Origin: Halosimplex pelagicum
Lineage (GTDB): Archaea > Halobacteriota > Halobacteria > Halobacteriales > Haloarculaceae
NCBI RefSeq assembly: GCF_013415905.1
Contig: NZ_CP058909.1
Span: 2,356,001 to 2,420,000, forward strand
Direction of reading: 5' to 3'
Length of the DNA: 64,000 nt
Shown here: piece after piece, positions 49,458 to 57,904 of the stretch
Position numbering within the stretch: the first letter of the stretch is position 1
How the letters are laid out: each line of letters starts with the position of its first letter
Notes under the pieces: model-generated
What the model saw: the letters and a program-made list of their open reading frames with translations, nothing else
Databases searched by the model: none
Told to the model about the DNA's origin: nothing
Position numbers and translations under genes: made by a program

Positions 49458-49733
49458 ATGGTAGACAACACCGACAACCTTCGAGACGCGCTTCGAGCAG
49501 CAACGACCGAAATCTGTGCGACGTGGGACATCGAGATCCACGACACGGACGACATCGAAATCACACAGGTCAGCGACGACGAGTACGAGGCTCTCGTTCC
49601 GATCTCCGGTCGGGTTCTCCTCGAGGATCTCCTCGACGACCAAGGGACTCTCCTCGGCATCAAGAACGACATCGCCGCCGAACTGGAAGGCTTCCAGGAC
49701 GACCGCCTCCTACTGACGCTCGACCTCGGCTGA
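49458..49733 (+). CDS. Hypothetical protein
   Basis: 91 residues: helix (NLRDALRAATTEICATWDIE), strands with an acidic turn, end helix. Unrecognised. No own box; probably in the 48976 unit. Confidence 0.65.
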   Translation: MVDNTDNLRDALRAATTEICATWDIEIHDTDDIEITQVSDDEYEALVPISGRVLLEDLLDDQGTLLGIKNDIAAELEGFQDDRLLLTLDLG

Positions 49734-49803
49734 CACCATACGCGACTGTCCTGTTTCCATCAGGCCGACGAGTAACGCTTGCGGGTTAGAGCATCGACTA
49801 AAG

Positions 49804-49832
49804 TTTTTATCACCCCGAGATGATGTAGAGGG
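49804..49832 (+). promoter_or_regulatory. Shared promoter-like box (copy 40)
   Basis: TTTTTA, then TCACCCCGAG and ATGTAGAGGG; 41 bases from first T to the ATG at 49845. Confidence 0.65.
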
Positions 49833-49844
49833 TAGGAATCCAGA

Positions 49845-49913
49845 ATGGTATCCGAGAACGCGAATCCCGAACGAGACCGCACCAGTAGAGGGCCGGAGGT
49901 AGCAGAGCGATGA
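49845..49913 (+). CDS. Small peptide (22 aa) coupled to 49910
   Basis: MVSENANPERDRTSRGPEVA plus two residues, ending in TGA that overlaps the next ATG (ATGA). Too short to assign; its start lies at near-normal distance from the box and the overlap suggests it is translated to feed ribosomes into the next gene. Confidence 0.45.
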   Translation: MVSENANPERDRTSRGPEVAER

Positions 49914-50143
49914 CCGGAGAAGTAGAGGCCGCTGACGGCAGTGAAGTGGAGACGGCCGACATCGACTCGGTGGTCTACAAGTACCTCGGGCCGACCGAGG
50001 ATACCGACGTCGTCGCTGCCGTGAAAGCACATCACGCCGAAGGGCGCAACTGCAGTCCAAGCGACCTCGTCGGGCGGAAAATCGCGACCGGAGGGAACGA
50101 TCCTGAGACCACGTACGTCGTCATCGTCGAGTGGCCGGCGTAG
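49910..50143 (+). CDS. Hypothetical protein
   Basis: 77 residues, compact (VVYKYLGPTEDTDVVAAVKA; TTYVVIVEWPA), unrecognised. Coupled by ATGA to the upstream peptide. Confidence 0.65.
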   Translation: MTGEVEAADGSEVETADIDSVVYKYLGPTEDTDVVAAVKAHHAEGRNCSPSDLVGRKIATGGNDPETTYVVIVEWPA

Positions 50144-50167
50144 CGACCAACTGGACAACGATACATC

Positions 50168-50545
50168 ATGGCGCAAGCTTCAGAGTCGGGACAACGGACT
50201 GTCGAGATGGATACCCCGGACTGCGTCGATGGTCATGTCTTCCACGAAGAAGACATCACTCCAGGCGCGATCTGTCGGCGTTGCTGGGTCGACGACGGTG
50301 AAGTGACCTTTTCCGACTGGTTTGCGGTCGTGTCCGCCCCGAAGACGTCCGATCATGGGTCTAAGTACGTCGAGATCGTGTGGCTGGACGGCGAGGACGC
50401 AGGTATCCTCGACCGTCACTTCCTCCGTGATTTAGGGGTGAAACCTCCCTACCGGGCCGTTTGCGAGAAGCACAGTCTCGAAATTCCAGAACAGTTCATC
50501 GCGAAGCGTACGATCATCAGCACACTCACGAGGTGGCTTCTATGA
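50168..50545 (+). CDS. Hypothetical protein with possible zinc site
   Basis: 125 residues. CVDGHVFHEEDITPGAICRR then C gives C-x3-H ... C-x2-C, a possible zinc site; the rest is beta-rich with a helical end. Its stop overlaps the next ATG (ATGA). Confidence 0.65.
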   Translation: MAQASESGQRTVEMDTPDCVDGHVFHEEDITPGAICRRCWVDDGEVTFSDWFAVVSAPKTSDHGSKYVEIVWLDGEDAGILDRHFLRDLGVKPPYRAVCEKHSLEIPEQFIAKRTIISTLTRWLL

Positions 50546-50901
50546 TCAGCTCACAAGACGGCACAGACATCGACGGACAGACGGTAAAGTCAGCAGACAG
50601 CCTCGAAGGGGCGCTGGGTTGGTGCAGTGCAGCCGTGTTCGAGGCAGGCGAACACCGAGAGGACGACCAGTTGAAGGTGAACAAGACCACTGAGGTCATC
50701 GTTCTGACCGACCCGTGGCCGGAGTACAAGAAATTCGTCTACCGGGACGGGGTACTCGAACATACGTCGACGATTCTTTCGTCGAGTTACGAGATGGTCT
50801 TCGAGCAGAACATCGGGGATTACGGGTCAGCCGAGATCGTGGACCTCAACGAGCTCCCAATCGAGCGCGACGAGAAGAACATCCCGCAGGCTGCGGAGTG
50901 A
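50542..50901 (+). CDS. Hypothetical protein
   Basis: 119 residues starting in the ATGA overlap. Helix (SLEGALGWCSAAVFEAGEHR), strands (EVIVLTDPWPEYKKFVYRDG). Unrecognised. Confidence 0.65.
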   Translation: MISSQDGTDIDGQTVKSADSLEGALGWCSAAVFEAGEHREDDQLKVNKTTEVIVLTDPWPEYKKFVYRDGVLEHTSTILSSSYEMVFEQNIGDYGSAEIVDLNELPIERDEKNIPQAAE

Positions 50902-50947
50902 GCGAGCCGTTTCTTACAACCCCGGACGGTTCGTGCGCCGGCGATAG

Positions 50948-50975
50948 TTTCTGTACTCCGAGATGGAGTGAGAGA
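50948..50975 (+). promoter_or_regulatory. Shared promoter-like box (copy 41)
   Basis: TTTCTG, then TACTCCGAGAT and GGAGTGAGAG; 31 bases from first T to the ATG at 50979. Confidence 0.7.
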
Positions 50976-50978
50976 TAG

Positions 50979-51158
50979 ATGGTATTCGGGGATATTCACC
51001 GGGAAGAAGCACCGAACGTAGGTGACCCGGACGACGCGGACGTAGGAGAGTTGGCTGGCGTGGCTCCGCCGTGCGATGAGTGCGGAGAGAAACCAGCTGT
51101 CGACTCACTCCGTGGCAAGGACCTCTGTGAGGACTGCCTGCCAAGCGATTCCCAATAG
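50979..51158 (+). CDS. Small zinc ribbon protein (59 aa)
   Basis: Acidic first half, then CDECGEKPAVDSLRGKDLCE and DC: C-x2-C ... C-x2-C, a single ribbon. It precedes 51171 by 12 bases. Too short to be found by length. Confidence 0.65.
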   Translation: MVFGDIHREEAPNVGDPDDADVGELAGVAPPCDECGEKPAVDSLRGKDLCEDCLPSDSQ

Positions 51159-51170
51159 AGGAGAGTACCG

Positions 51171-51710
51171 ATGTCTTCAGACCAACCACTTCACGAGCAC
51201 GACGAGACACACCTGTGGAAACGGACGTTCGCGGAATTGGTCGCGCGAAATATCGACCCTGACGACGAGATTCTACTCATCATCGCGAACTCCGACGCTG
51301 AGGCTACTCGGCTGGAAACATCGATCAAGCAGAATCTCCACACGGCCCTCCGAGAGTATCTAACCTACACTGGAGACCAAGAAGAGCTCCCGTATGACCC
51401 GAACAGTATCGACGTGACGGTACATCTGAATCCCAAGCGGAATCCGTACAAGTACCACCAACCCCTGTACCAAGCCACGGAGGTCACACGGAAAGGCGGT
51501 ACAATCATCTACAGGGCACCGCAGCGGCTCGCACACAGCAAGAAGGTGGAACTGGACACAATCTACTCGTTAGACTGGGAAGACAACAGCGACCCGTCTC
51601 TCGCCGCTCTCATGACCGTCACAGAACAGACTCCACAGGACGGAACAGCGGCGACTTCCGAACCGTCGGATACCTCAACAACTGATACGACAATCTCTGC
51701 TTTCCTCTAA
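51171..51710 (+). CDS. Hypothetical protein
   Basis: 179 residues. A Rossmann-like start (DDEILLIIANSDAEATRLET), a helix and strands, then a Thr/Ser-rich tail ending ISAFL. The final hydrophobic pentapeptide after a disordered tail resembles PIP-box-like tails (Q-x2-I-x2-F-L), but the glutamine is absent; a sliding-clamp contact is conceivable only. Confidence 0.6.
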   Translation: MSSDQPLHEHDETHLWKRTFAELVARNIDPDDEILLIIANSDAEATRLETSIKQNLHTALREYLTYTGDQEELPYDPNSIDVTVHLNPKRNPYKYHQPLYQATEVTRKGGTIIYRAPQRLAHSKKVELDTIYSLDWEDNSDPSLAALMTVTEQTPQDGTAATSEPSDTSTTDTTISAFL

Positions 51711-51735
51711 CCCACCAGCATAGCCCCCAGTGGAG

Positions 51736-51762
51736 TTTTTGTGCTCCGATGGGGAGTGAGAG
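51736..51762 (+). promoter_or_regulatory. Shared promoter-like box (copy 42)
   Basis: TTTTTG, then TGCTCCGAT and GGGGAGTGAGAG; 29 bases from first T to the ATG at 51765. Confidence 0.7.
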
Positions 51763-51764
51763 AT

Positions 51765-52799
51765 ATGAGTGAAGAGGACCCCAACGGAATCGAGGTTACA
51801 GAGGATCGTCCGGGAGAAGAGGGAGAAGGGATCGATGTCGAAGACGCCCTCGCAGAAATCTCGGAAATGTCCTGTGAATCGCCATCGAATCTGGCAGAGT
51901 ACCAGGACCAGTTCGCTAACGGGCTTCCCGAGGGGTTCGAACCTGAGGTTGTCGACTTTTTCGATGAGCGGAATCAGCTTTCTCATTGGTTCCCTCGCCT
52001 CGAGTCTGTCGATGTTCCCACGATCGACACGGAGATTCTCGAACTGGAGGGTGGCGAAGGAAAGGCACTACTGGAAGAGAAGGATATCGGGCTGATGGAA
52101 ATTCTGATGGTCGAAGAGCCTGGAGTCGTACTGGCGTTCTTCGGCAAGCCCGATTTCGACGTGATGCGGGAGTTCGTCGAACATACTGAGAACGGTCAAG
52201 CGTTCCTGCGAGGCGACTACAAATCAGCGACAAATCTCGGAAACACAGGTAACTACATCGAGGAGCCATCGGACACTTCACTCGCCCACACGGTGATGCA
52301 CCAACTTCAGGACCGGATCATGGCGAAGATGCCGCTGTTCTCCGCACTCGCTATTCGTGAACGGTTGGACTTGGACTTCCATCCAGACGGGCGAGCAACG
52401 CTTCATCCAGAGGTCCGGTTCTTCATCAGCGGCGGCGAGGTACTGTATCATTTCCCACGAGTAGATAAAGAGACCTTCGCGAGGACCCCTGAAGGTGTTG
52501 AACACTACCAGCGAGTCATCAACGCTATCAACAGGGACGCCGAACAGCTGTACGAGTGGGCGTATCGGGCTGCCCATGAGTTCGACAACGCTTCGTGGTC
52601 GCTGGACTTCGTGATGGACACTGGCGGAAACTGGGTTGCGACGGACATGGCCCTGAACGGACTGTACTACAGTACTGACAAGGAGCGATGGCACAACCTC
52701 AGTGAGCACGAGAAAGGAAGTGCGTACAATCTCGAAGAACAGCTCGGATCGGCGTTTTCCGAGCCCGAGATCCCCGACGACGGGGCTGGTTCTCGATAA
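51765..52799 (+). CDS. ATP-grasp-like protein
   Basis: 344 residues. The C-terminal half resembles phage-type ATP-grasp (R2K-like) enzymes: FSALAIRERLDLDFHPDG, then LHPEVRFFISGGEVLYHFPR (Glu and Arg of the nucleotide site) and WSLDFVMDTGGNWVATDMAL (the D-x7-G-x-W strand pair near the Mg-binding end). The N-terminal 110 residues are acidic. If right, it would join a carboxylate to an amine or similar using ATP, perhaps tagging a peptide. The usual C-terminal E-x-N is not obvious, so activity is uncertain. Confidence 0.5.
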   Translation: MSEEDPNGIEVTEDRPGEEGEGIDVEDALAEISEMSCESPSNLAEYQDQFANGLPEGFEPEVVDFFDERNQLSHWFPRLESVDVPTIDTEILELEGGEGKALLEEKDIGLMEILMVEEPGVVLAFFGKPDFDVMREFVEHTENGQAFLRGDYKSATNLGNTGNYIEEPSDTSLAHTVMHQLQDRIMAKMPLFSALAIRERLDLDFHPDGRATLHPEVRFFISGGEVLYHFPRVDKETFARTPEGVEHYQRVINAINRDAEQLYEWAYRAAHEFDNASWSLDFVMDTGGNWVATDMALNGLYYSTDKERWHNLSEHEKGSAYNLEEQLGSAFSEPEIPDDGAGSR

Positions 52800-52821
52800 C
52801 TCGCAGTCAGTCTTGTAGTAT

Positions 52822-52850
52822 TTTTTACCTCCCATTCCCCGGTGAAGGAG
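52822..52850 (+). promoter_or_regulatory. Shared promoter-like box (copy 43)
   Basis: TTTTTA, then CCTCCCATTCCCC and GGTGAAGGAG. The first ATG (52859, 37 bases) opens a 12-codon ORF; hairpin GCGGTAGA/TCTACCGC (52852-52874) covers that ATG. The ORF overlaps the next gene's ATG at 52890. Confidence 0.6.
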
Positions 52851-52889
52851 TGCGGTAGATGAGCAGTCTACCGCAGGATTCCGCTTACA

Positions 52890-53267
52890 ATGACTGACTC
52901 AGACAACGGCTACGTGAAGGTGGTGCTGCACAACGAACACGGACGAGTCCCGGAGACGGTAGTGCTCACGTTCTCAGAGGTGATTCGGCCCGAGGAGATG
53001 CTCGAGCGCCTCAACGAACTCTTCGGTGACTGTGAACGGGTCGGTGGGCTCTACGGCCTAATGAGCCTCGTCAACGAGGCCGCGACCGTGAACAACGACG
53101 ACCACAGGGAGAACGACCCGGAGTACACGTACCGGGTTTCGATGTACCCCGAAGCCACGCTCTCGGGAGCAACAGATACTGAAATCACGATCAACAACCA
53201 CGTCGACGAGCCGTTCACCGAGAACTTCGGGTCCCTATCAGCAGAGAAGGCCGCGTCTCTCGCCTGA
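52890..53267 (+). CDS. Hypothetical protein
   Basis: 125 residues. Strands and helices (YVKVVLHNEHGRVPETVVLT; RPEEMLERLNELFGDCERVG; DTEITINNHVDEPFTENFGS). Unrecognised. A 12-codon ORF with a hairpin over its start precedes and overlaps it, which may limit translation. Confidence 0.65.
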   Translation: MTDSDNGYVKVVLHNEHGRVPETVVLTFSEVIRPEEMLERLNELFGDCERVGGLYGLMSLVNEAATVNNDDHRENDPEYTYRVSMYPEATLSGATDTEITINNHVDEPFTENFGSLSAEKAASLA

Positions 53268-53325
53268 CAGCCACCGAAGCCGAAGTTAGTAGGTGCTGGA
53301 TTTCGTAACCGCTACTTGTTCGACG

Positions 53326-53625
53326 ATGTCCGAAAGTGAATCGGTCGACCAGGAAGAGGAGCATACCCTCATCCACGTCATCTGCGACGGTTGCGATGAG
53401 GAGGACCTACTGACGATTTCAGAACATCCTCGGGACGCTGGGCAGACTCGTGCTGTTGCTGACGCCCATCACACGATCGCCGAAAAACACGCGGATGAGA
53501 CGGGCCACCACGTCGAGGTCGGAGAAACGGTAGACGGCCCAGACTCGATCATCGAGCTGGCAAAATCGATTGCGCCATCTGTTGGCGGAGTCGAGCCTGA
53601 GGACTTCAGTGAAGAGTACGCCTGA
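53326..53625 (+). CDS. Hypothetical protein
   Basis: 99 residues. VICDGCDEEDLLTISEHPRD then a His-rich helix (ADAHHTIAEKHADETGHHVE). One C-x2-C with later histidines could bind zinc. Starts at the internal ATG, as a more upstream codon would leave no promoter. Unrecognised. Confidence 0.6.
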   Translation: MSESESVDQEEEHTLIHVICDGCDEEDLLTISEHPRDAGQTRAVADAHHTIAEKHADETGHHVEVGETVDGPDSIIELAKSIAPSVGGVEPEDFSEEYA

Positions 53626-53633
53626 CTACAACG

Positions 53634-54170
53634 ATGAACTCCGATAAAGCGGCAGCTGTCCGAGACGCCGTGAACGGATGCCCCGACGTCGTCAACGAGG
53701 AGAACCTCCGTGAACGTGACGGCGACCCGATGACAACTCACCGGGGGGAGACGTTCACCGGCGACCGCGTGGAAGCAGCTGGCTCCCGATTCCGGCCCGC
53801 CTACATCGAGCAGAGCGGGACAGTAGGGAACGGCGATGGAGCAGAGCGACCAGTCTACGTGGTGGTTCTCGAGACTGTCTGGACCGAACAGACCGATGTT
53901 CGGTCGCTGTCGCCTGAACTCGTCTACGAAATCGCGAAGCACGATTGCCGGGTTCGCTTCTACCCACCGGGGCACCGGCTTGAGGGTGATATCTGGATCA
54001 CGGACCACTTTCGAGAGTCTATCGAGGATAACGACGACGAGCGATGTTCAGAGTGTGGATCAACGTACTTCAAGTTGCGAGGCGACACGCCCGTCTGTGC
54101 AAAGTGCGGAGAACCAAAATCGGCATCGGGCGCTCCCCAACGTAAAGCAGCGGTCAATGCCGGCCCGTAA
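53634..54170 (+). CDS. Protein with C-terminal zinc ribbon
   Basis: 178 residues. Alpha/beta N-terminal part (RPVYVVVLETVWTEQTDVRS), then CSECGSTYFKLRGDTPVCAK followed by CGE: a clean C-x2-C ... C-x2-C ribbon at about 139-160. Eight bases after the previous gene; same operon. Confidence 0.7.
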   Translation: MNSDKAAAVRDAVNGCPDVVNEENLRERDGDPMTTHRGETFTGDRVEAAGSRFRPAYIEQSGTVGNGDGAERPVYVVVLETVWTEQTDVRSLSPELVYEIAKHDCRVRFYPPGHRLEGDIWITDHFRESIEDNDDERCSECGSTYFKLRGDTPVCAKCGEPKSASGAPQRKAAVNAGP

Positions 54171-54185
54171 CCTATCCGTGTGACG

Positions 54186-54662
54186 ATGAGCGAAGACGAT
54201 CCCCAACGCCAAGACGAGGAGAACAGCAGTCCAGATGTCGGAGAGCCGCTACAGGACGTGATCGAAGACGCGATGCCGACGTTCCCGGAAGAACGCCAAG
54301 GCCGAGTCGACAACCCCGACCGGATGACAACCGATGAGCATCGAGCGATTCACGATGGTATCGAGTCCATCGTCGAGACGCTCTATAACCGAGGGTACAG
54401 CCCCAGCGAGCTTGGCGTCGTCTTCCACGGGTTCAGTCACCGGATGAACGCCTCCCGATACGACCCCTACGAGTACGACCGGATTGCGCTGTCGATACAG
54501 ATTCGAGAAACGATCGAACAGTGGCGAGACGAACAGCCGAACGAAGTTCCCCCACTGGAGATCGCGACCGTGGTCGAAGAGCTCGGACGCCACTATCGAC
54601 AGATAGCTCGCCGAGAGGTGTACGAGGACACCCAAAACGACAATACCGATACCGACGAATAG
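54186..54662 (+). CDS. Hypothetical helical protein
   Basis: 158 residues, acidic N-terminus then helices (EHRAIHDGIESIVETLYNRG; DRIALSIQIRETIEQWRDEQ; EIATVVEELGRHYRQIARRE). Unrecognised. The ATG at 54186 is preferred over a GTG two codons earlier. Confidence 0.65.
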   Translation: MSEDDPQRQDEENSSPDVGEPLQDVIEDAMPTFPEERQGRVDNPDRMTTDEHRAIHDGIESIVETLYNRGYSPSELGVVFHGFSHRMNASRYDPYEYDRIALSIQIRETIEQWRDEQPNEVPPLEIATVVEELGRHYRQIARREVYEDTQNDNTDTDE

Positions 54663-54668
54663 CAATCT

Positions 54669-55013
54669 ATGGCCGGATCAGAAGTGATGGACGAGGAGTG
54701 GATTCGAAACTATCTACTCTCGTTGCGGGAAGGCGACGAGATCATCGTCAACGACCGTACTCGAACGTGGGAACTCGTCGAGCGATACTGGGACGATCAC
54801 GAAAGCGGGTACTGGCGGTATCGATTCAAAGGCTACGGGACGCACTACGAAGGAATCGTGCCGCCTAACGGTTCGGCCGGATCTTTCACGAGTGACGGGG
54901 GGAAGCACGTCCTGGTAACATCCATTCGGACTCCGAGCGGCGAGAAGCCGTCGATAGTCTCAGATACAAGCGCCGGAGAGTGGCTTGAAGACGCCGGAAT
55001 CGAACTCCAGTAG
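54669..55013 (+). CDS. Hypothetical protein, beta-barrel-like
   Basis: 114 residues. LREGDEIIVNDRTRTWELVE and GYWRYRFKGYGTHYEGIVPP suggest a small barrel of SH3 or Tudor style. Six bases after the previous gene. Unrecognised. Confidence 0.65.
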   Translation: MAGSEVMDEEWIRNYLLSLREGDEIIVNDRTRTWELVERYWDDHESGYWRYRFKGYGTHYEGIVPPNGSAGSFTSDGGKHVLVTSIRTPSGEKPSIVSDTSAGEWLEDAGIELQ

Positions 55014-55067
55014 GTCATACATCCGGGAGAAAACCCAACAAAACGCCGAGAATCACTACAGTCGGAG

Positions 55068-55096
55068 TTTTTACCCCTCGTTTTATAATAGAGAGC
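55068..55096 (+). promoter_or_regulatory. Shared promoter-like box (copy 44)
   Basis: TTTTTA, then CCCCTCG and a weak right half (AATAGAGAGCG). The next ATG (55138) is 70 bases from the first T. Confidence 0.5.
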
Positions 55097-55137
55097 GTTC
55101 GTAATAGAGGCTGTCAACAGAACATTCAGAGATACCT

Positions 55138-55260
55138 ATGGCATCGCATATGTGGGAACGTTGGGACACCCCAACAACGGAACGAATGGTCGACGAACTG
55201 CTGACACACGGGAACGCACGGGCACAGCTTGTCAACAAGTACATCACTGAAAACACGTAA
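55138..55260 (+). CDS. Small hypothetical protein (40 aa)
   Basis: MASHMWERWDTPTTERMVDE and a helical, charged remainder. It stops 6 bases before the HhH gene. Too short to be found by length; context and codon use support it. Confidence 0.55.
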   Translation: MASHMWERWDTPTTERMVDELLTHGNARAQLVNKYITENT

Positions 55261-55266
55261 TCACCA

Positions 55267-55782
55267 ATGAGCGAGACTGAATCACACGACTCCCCGATCT
55301 TCCTGAAGAACGGTTGGGTCAAACAGAATATGGACGTGAACGGCAACCAAGCCAGCGCCATTCACGACGCCTTCGTGACGAAAAGCCAGCTCATCGATGC
55401 TCTCGAATCGGGTGAAGACATCGAAGAGCGAGATGGGATCGGAACGAAAACCGCCCGCGCCATCTGGTCGTGGTACAAGAACGTTCACAGCGGGACCATC
55501 GAAGCAGACGGAACACTAATTCTTGACGACGACGGTCTCCACGTCCCGGACTGGCTCGTCGGCTACACCGGACGGCTCACACTGCATAAGCCAACGCTCA
55601 AAATCCAGCCGCGTGTAGCCGAACCGGGCCTCCCCGAAGTGAGTGGAATCCTTCAGACGTATCCTGACAATGGAGACTGGGATGACCGTCTTGGCGAGGG
55701 GATGATCGCTCTGTCAACCCCCGACGAAGAAGAGCGAATATACGAGATCGACGACCAGCGAACAACAGACGACGGAAACTGA
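55267..55782 (+). CDS. Helix-hairpin-helix protein
   Basis: 171 residues. Residues about 55-75 (IEERDGIGTKTARAIWSWYK) contain a helix-hairpin-helix DGIGTKTA, a non-specific DNA-backbone-binding unit of repair and recombination proteins; a preceding helix (FVTKSQLIDALESGEDIEER) completes a two-HhH-like arrangement. The rest is strand-rich (GRLTLHKPTLKIQPRVAEPG). Likely binds DNA. Confidence 0.65.
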   Translation: MSETESHDSPIFLKNGWVKQNMDVNGNQASAIHDAFVTKSQLIDALESGEDIEERDGIGTKTARAIWSWYKNVHSGTIEADGTLILDDDGLHVPDWLVGYTGRLTLHKPTLKIQPRVAEPGLPEVSGILQTYPDNGDWDDRLGEGMIALSTPDEEERIYEIDDQRTTDDGN

Positions 55783-55783
55783 G

Positions 55784-55929
55784 ATGGGTCCCGATGCCAA
55801 AACGAGAGATCGCTTGTACGTCCACTGAGGGCGAAGAACGCCCGTGAACCGACAATTCCGAACTCCCCAAGGAAGTCGAAACCGAACTCGAACATAGAGC
55901 CGAATCCGCCTACCGCGCACTCGAGAAAT
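55784..55929 (+). pseudogene. Possible gene remnant
   Basis: An ATG overlapping the previous stop opens only 14 codons. Further on, another frame encodes ELPKEVETELEHRAESAYRA plus LEKYA with a stop in front and no start, ending at 55935. This looks like a frameshifted small helical protein. Weak evidence. Confidence 0.3.
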
Positions 55930-56163
55930 ATGCCTGACCAAAACCCCAACAGGACCCCGAGAGCAGTAGAGACAATGAGCATCGGAACTCACAAAGAAGA
56001 ACGGGTGAAGTACTCGTGTTCCAACTGTGATGACTTCGAGATGGGCAAGCAGTTCACGGGCATTTCTGGCACAGACGGCGAACGGGAGTACGAGGAAATC
56101 GAACCGCCGAACGAGTGTCCAGTCTGTGGCGGGGAGATCGAAGAAGAGACCATCTCGAACTGA
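55930..56163 (+). CDS. Small zinc ribbon protein
   Basis: 77 residues (62 if the ATG at 55975 is used). CSNCDDFEMGKQFTGISGTD, then ECPVCGGEIEEE: C-x2-C ... C-x2-C. Overlaps the end of the remnant above. Confidence 0.65.
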   Translation: MPDQNPNRTPRAVETMSIGTHKEERVKYSCSNCDDFEMGKQFTGISGTDGEREYEEIEPPNECPVCGGEIEEETISN

Positions 56164-56208
56164 ACAATCCGGTTGTCCCTAACGGCCGTTCTCGCGACCA
56201 GCAGTTAG

Positions 56209-56234
56209 TTTGTGTATCCCGGTGGGAGTGAAAG
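56209..56234 (+). promoter_or_regulatory. Shared promoter-like box (copy 45)
   Basis: TTTGTG, then TATCCCGG and GGGAGTGAAAG, abutting the ATG at 56235 (26 bases from the first T). Confidence 0.65.
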
Positions 56235-56813
56235 ATGATTAGGCTTCCGTTGACGGTACAAACGATAGAGGAGACGAGAAAGGTTCGGTCAGCAATCCTC
56301 CACCATCTCGGGGATTCAATCTACGGCCGGTACCCGGAGAAGTACGAGGATATAGATGTTCCTGAACCGATAGCGTCCTGCCGTGCGCTCGGGACACCAT
56401 CGAAGGCGAGAAGGTCAAAGTTCGGTAGTGTCCTCACCTTCAGGAATGAGCGAGCGTTCGCGATGCTGTTCTTCCATCACGACCCGGAGGACGGTATCAG
56501 TTACAGTCTCGGATCGCACGCTGGCTGGCAGAACGGCGGGACTGAAAGCCACCTACGGCAGCATCACGAGGCCCTCGATGCGGTACTGGAAGAGCTCGGA
56601 GTTCTCCACGATTCGTACCAGTTCACGTGTCCGTGTGGACACGAAGGGGTCATCAACGGTGCGTACACCGACGTAGCTGACCACATCAACAAGCACGGCG
56701 AGGAAGACCATACGGAGCGCCGAACCCCGACGATGACGCTCGTGAACCGAGAGGTAACCGCGAACCCGCCGGCGCAATCTGAATCAGAGCAGCGCCAGCA
56801 GGCCAACAGCTAA
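56235..56813 (+). CDS. Hypothetical protein with C-terminal C2H2-like finger
   Basis: 192 residues. The N-terminal 110 residues are alpha/beta (GSVLTFRNERAFAMLFFHHD; SYSLGSHAGWQNGGTESHLR). Residues about 133-156 have CPCGHEGVINGAYTDVADHI followed by NKH: C-x-C ... H-x3-H, a finger-like site. It precedes the methyltransferase by 16 bases. Confidence 0.65.
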   Translation: MIRLPLTVQTIEETRKVRSAILHHLGDSIYGRYPEKYEDIDVPEPIASCRALGTPSKARRSKFGSVLTFRNERAFAMLFFHHDPEDGISYSLGSHAGWQNGGTESHLRQHHEALDAVLEELGVLHDSYQFTCPCGHEGVINGAYTDVADHINKHGEEDHTERRTPTMTLVNREVTANPPAQSESEQRQQANS

Positions 56814-56829
56814 CGTCGGAGGGAGAAAT

Positions 56830-57819
56830 ATGGCGACAACCCACCATCAGAGCGCAGAACACGAGTTCAAGGGAACGTGGCGGTGGCCAGAACAATTCGA
56901 GGCCTGGGTCGAGTCTCTGGTAGCTGATGCTGATGGGCCTGTCGCGAATATCTGTGCGGGCCTCTCGCCGCTGGGGGACATCCGTGTCGACCTGAACACG
57001 CCGACCGAGCTGGTTGCTTCTCTACAGGCCGACTCGGGGACGAATCTCGAACGGGCACGGACATACCTTCAGGACCATATCAGCGGGACACCGCCCATCG
57101 ACGTCATCAGTTCGCTCTATTCGGCCTCGGACCCAACATCGCATCCGGCGGCTGACTACATCGAAACCGACGAAGACACGGTCCGAGTAGATATTCTCGA
57201 TAGTCGACTCCCGTTCGACGATGATACCTTCAGTTGGACGTTAGCGGACCCGCCATGGAAGAGCGTCTCGCAGGCTGACCGAGAGCGCCTCTTTAGCGAA
57301 CTCGTACGAATCACCGAACCGGGCGGACGCATTCTCCACAATGCGTTCTGGGTTCCGACCGGGGATCATCCCGCTACCCTCGACAAGCTCGTTCCGCGAC
57401 AGGACACTGAGCGGTGGTCGGTCGGAACGCCAAAGGTCAGTTGGGTCGGGATCTATACGGTTCACGACTCGATTCATACGGCACGACATCTCTCACGCAC
57501 ACTCCCTTCCCGTGAATTCGAGCCCGAACCCCCCACGTTCGACGATGCAGTTCGGGCGCACGTTGACTTCGAGTTACGGCATCAGTGGGGAGTGAGTCCC
57601 GAGAACTACGACCTCGATGTTGTCGACCCGACGGAAGAGTCGAAGTGTTGTCCGCAGTGTGGATGTTCGAGCCTGAGCCCGCTCCCCGAGCGTGAAGGGG
57701 GAGCTGCGGAGGCAGGTTCTCTCTACGAGTGTGAACAATGCCAGTTCAGGCCCTACGAGCAGGAACTGGTTCCGAAAGAAGAGCGGTCTACCACTCCACC
57801 CCAGAATCATACGTTATGA
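56830..57819 (+). CDS. SAM-dependent DPPW methyltransferase with zinc ribbon
   Basis: 329 residues. NICAGLSPLGDIRVDLNTP (about 40-58) fits the SAM-binding motif I, and WTLADPPWKSVSQ has Asp140-Pro-Pro-Trp, the catalytic motif IV of N6-adenine (and some N4-cytosine) methyltransferases. Motifs run in I-then-IV order. RLFSELVRITEPGGRILHNA is the following helix-strand. The C-terminus carries CCPQCGCSSLS ... YECEQC, a zinc ribbon. No cognate endonuclease is adjacent, so an orphan DNA or RNA methyltransferase is likely; protection of the element's own DNA is one possible role. Confidence 0.7.
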   Translation: MATTHHQSAEHEFKGTWRWPEQFEAWVESLVADADGPVANICAGLSPLGDIRVDLNTPTELVASLQADSGTNLERARTYLQDHISGTPPIDVISSLYSASDPTSHPAADYIETDEDTVRVDILDSRLPFDDDTFSWTLADPPWKSVSQADRERLFSELVRITEPGGRILHNAFWVPTGDHPATLDKLVPRQDTERWSVGTPKVSWVGIYTVHDSIHTARHLSRTLPSREFEPEPPTFDDAVRAHVDFELRHQWGVSPENYDLDVVDPTEESKCCPQCGCSSLSPLPEREGGAAEAGSLYECEQCQFRPYEQELVPKEERSTTPPQNHTL

Positions 57820-57904
57820 GTTGGATTCAGAATGACAGCGCCGTTGTTAAAGGAACAGTACGCGAAATGTTTATACTGAAGATAGCCGACAGTTCAACTG
57901 AGCA

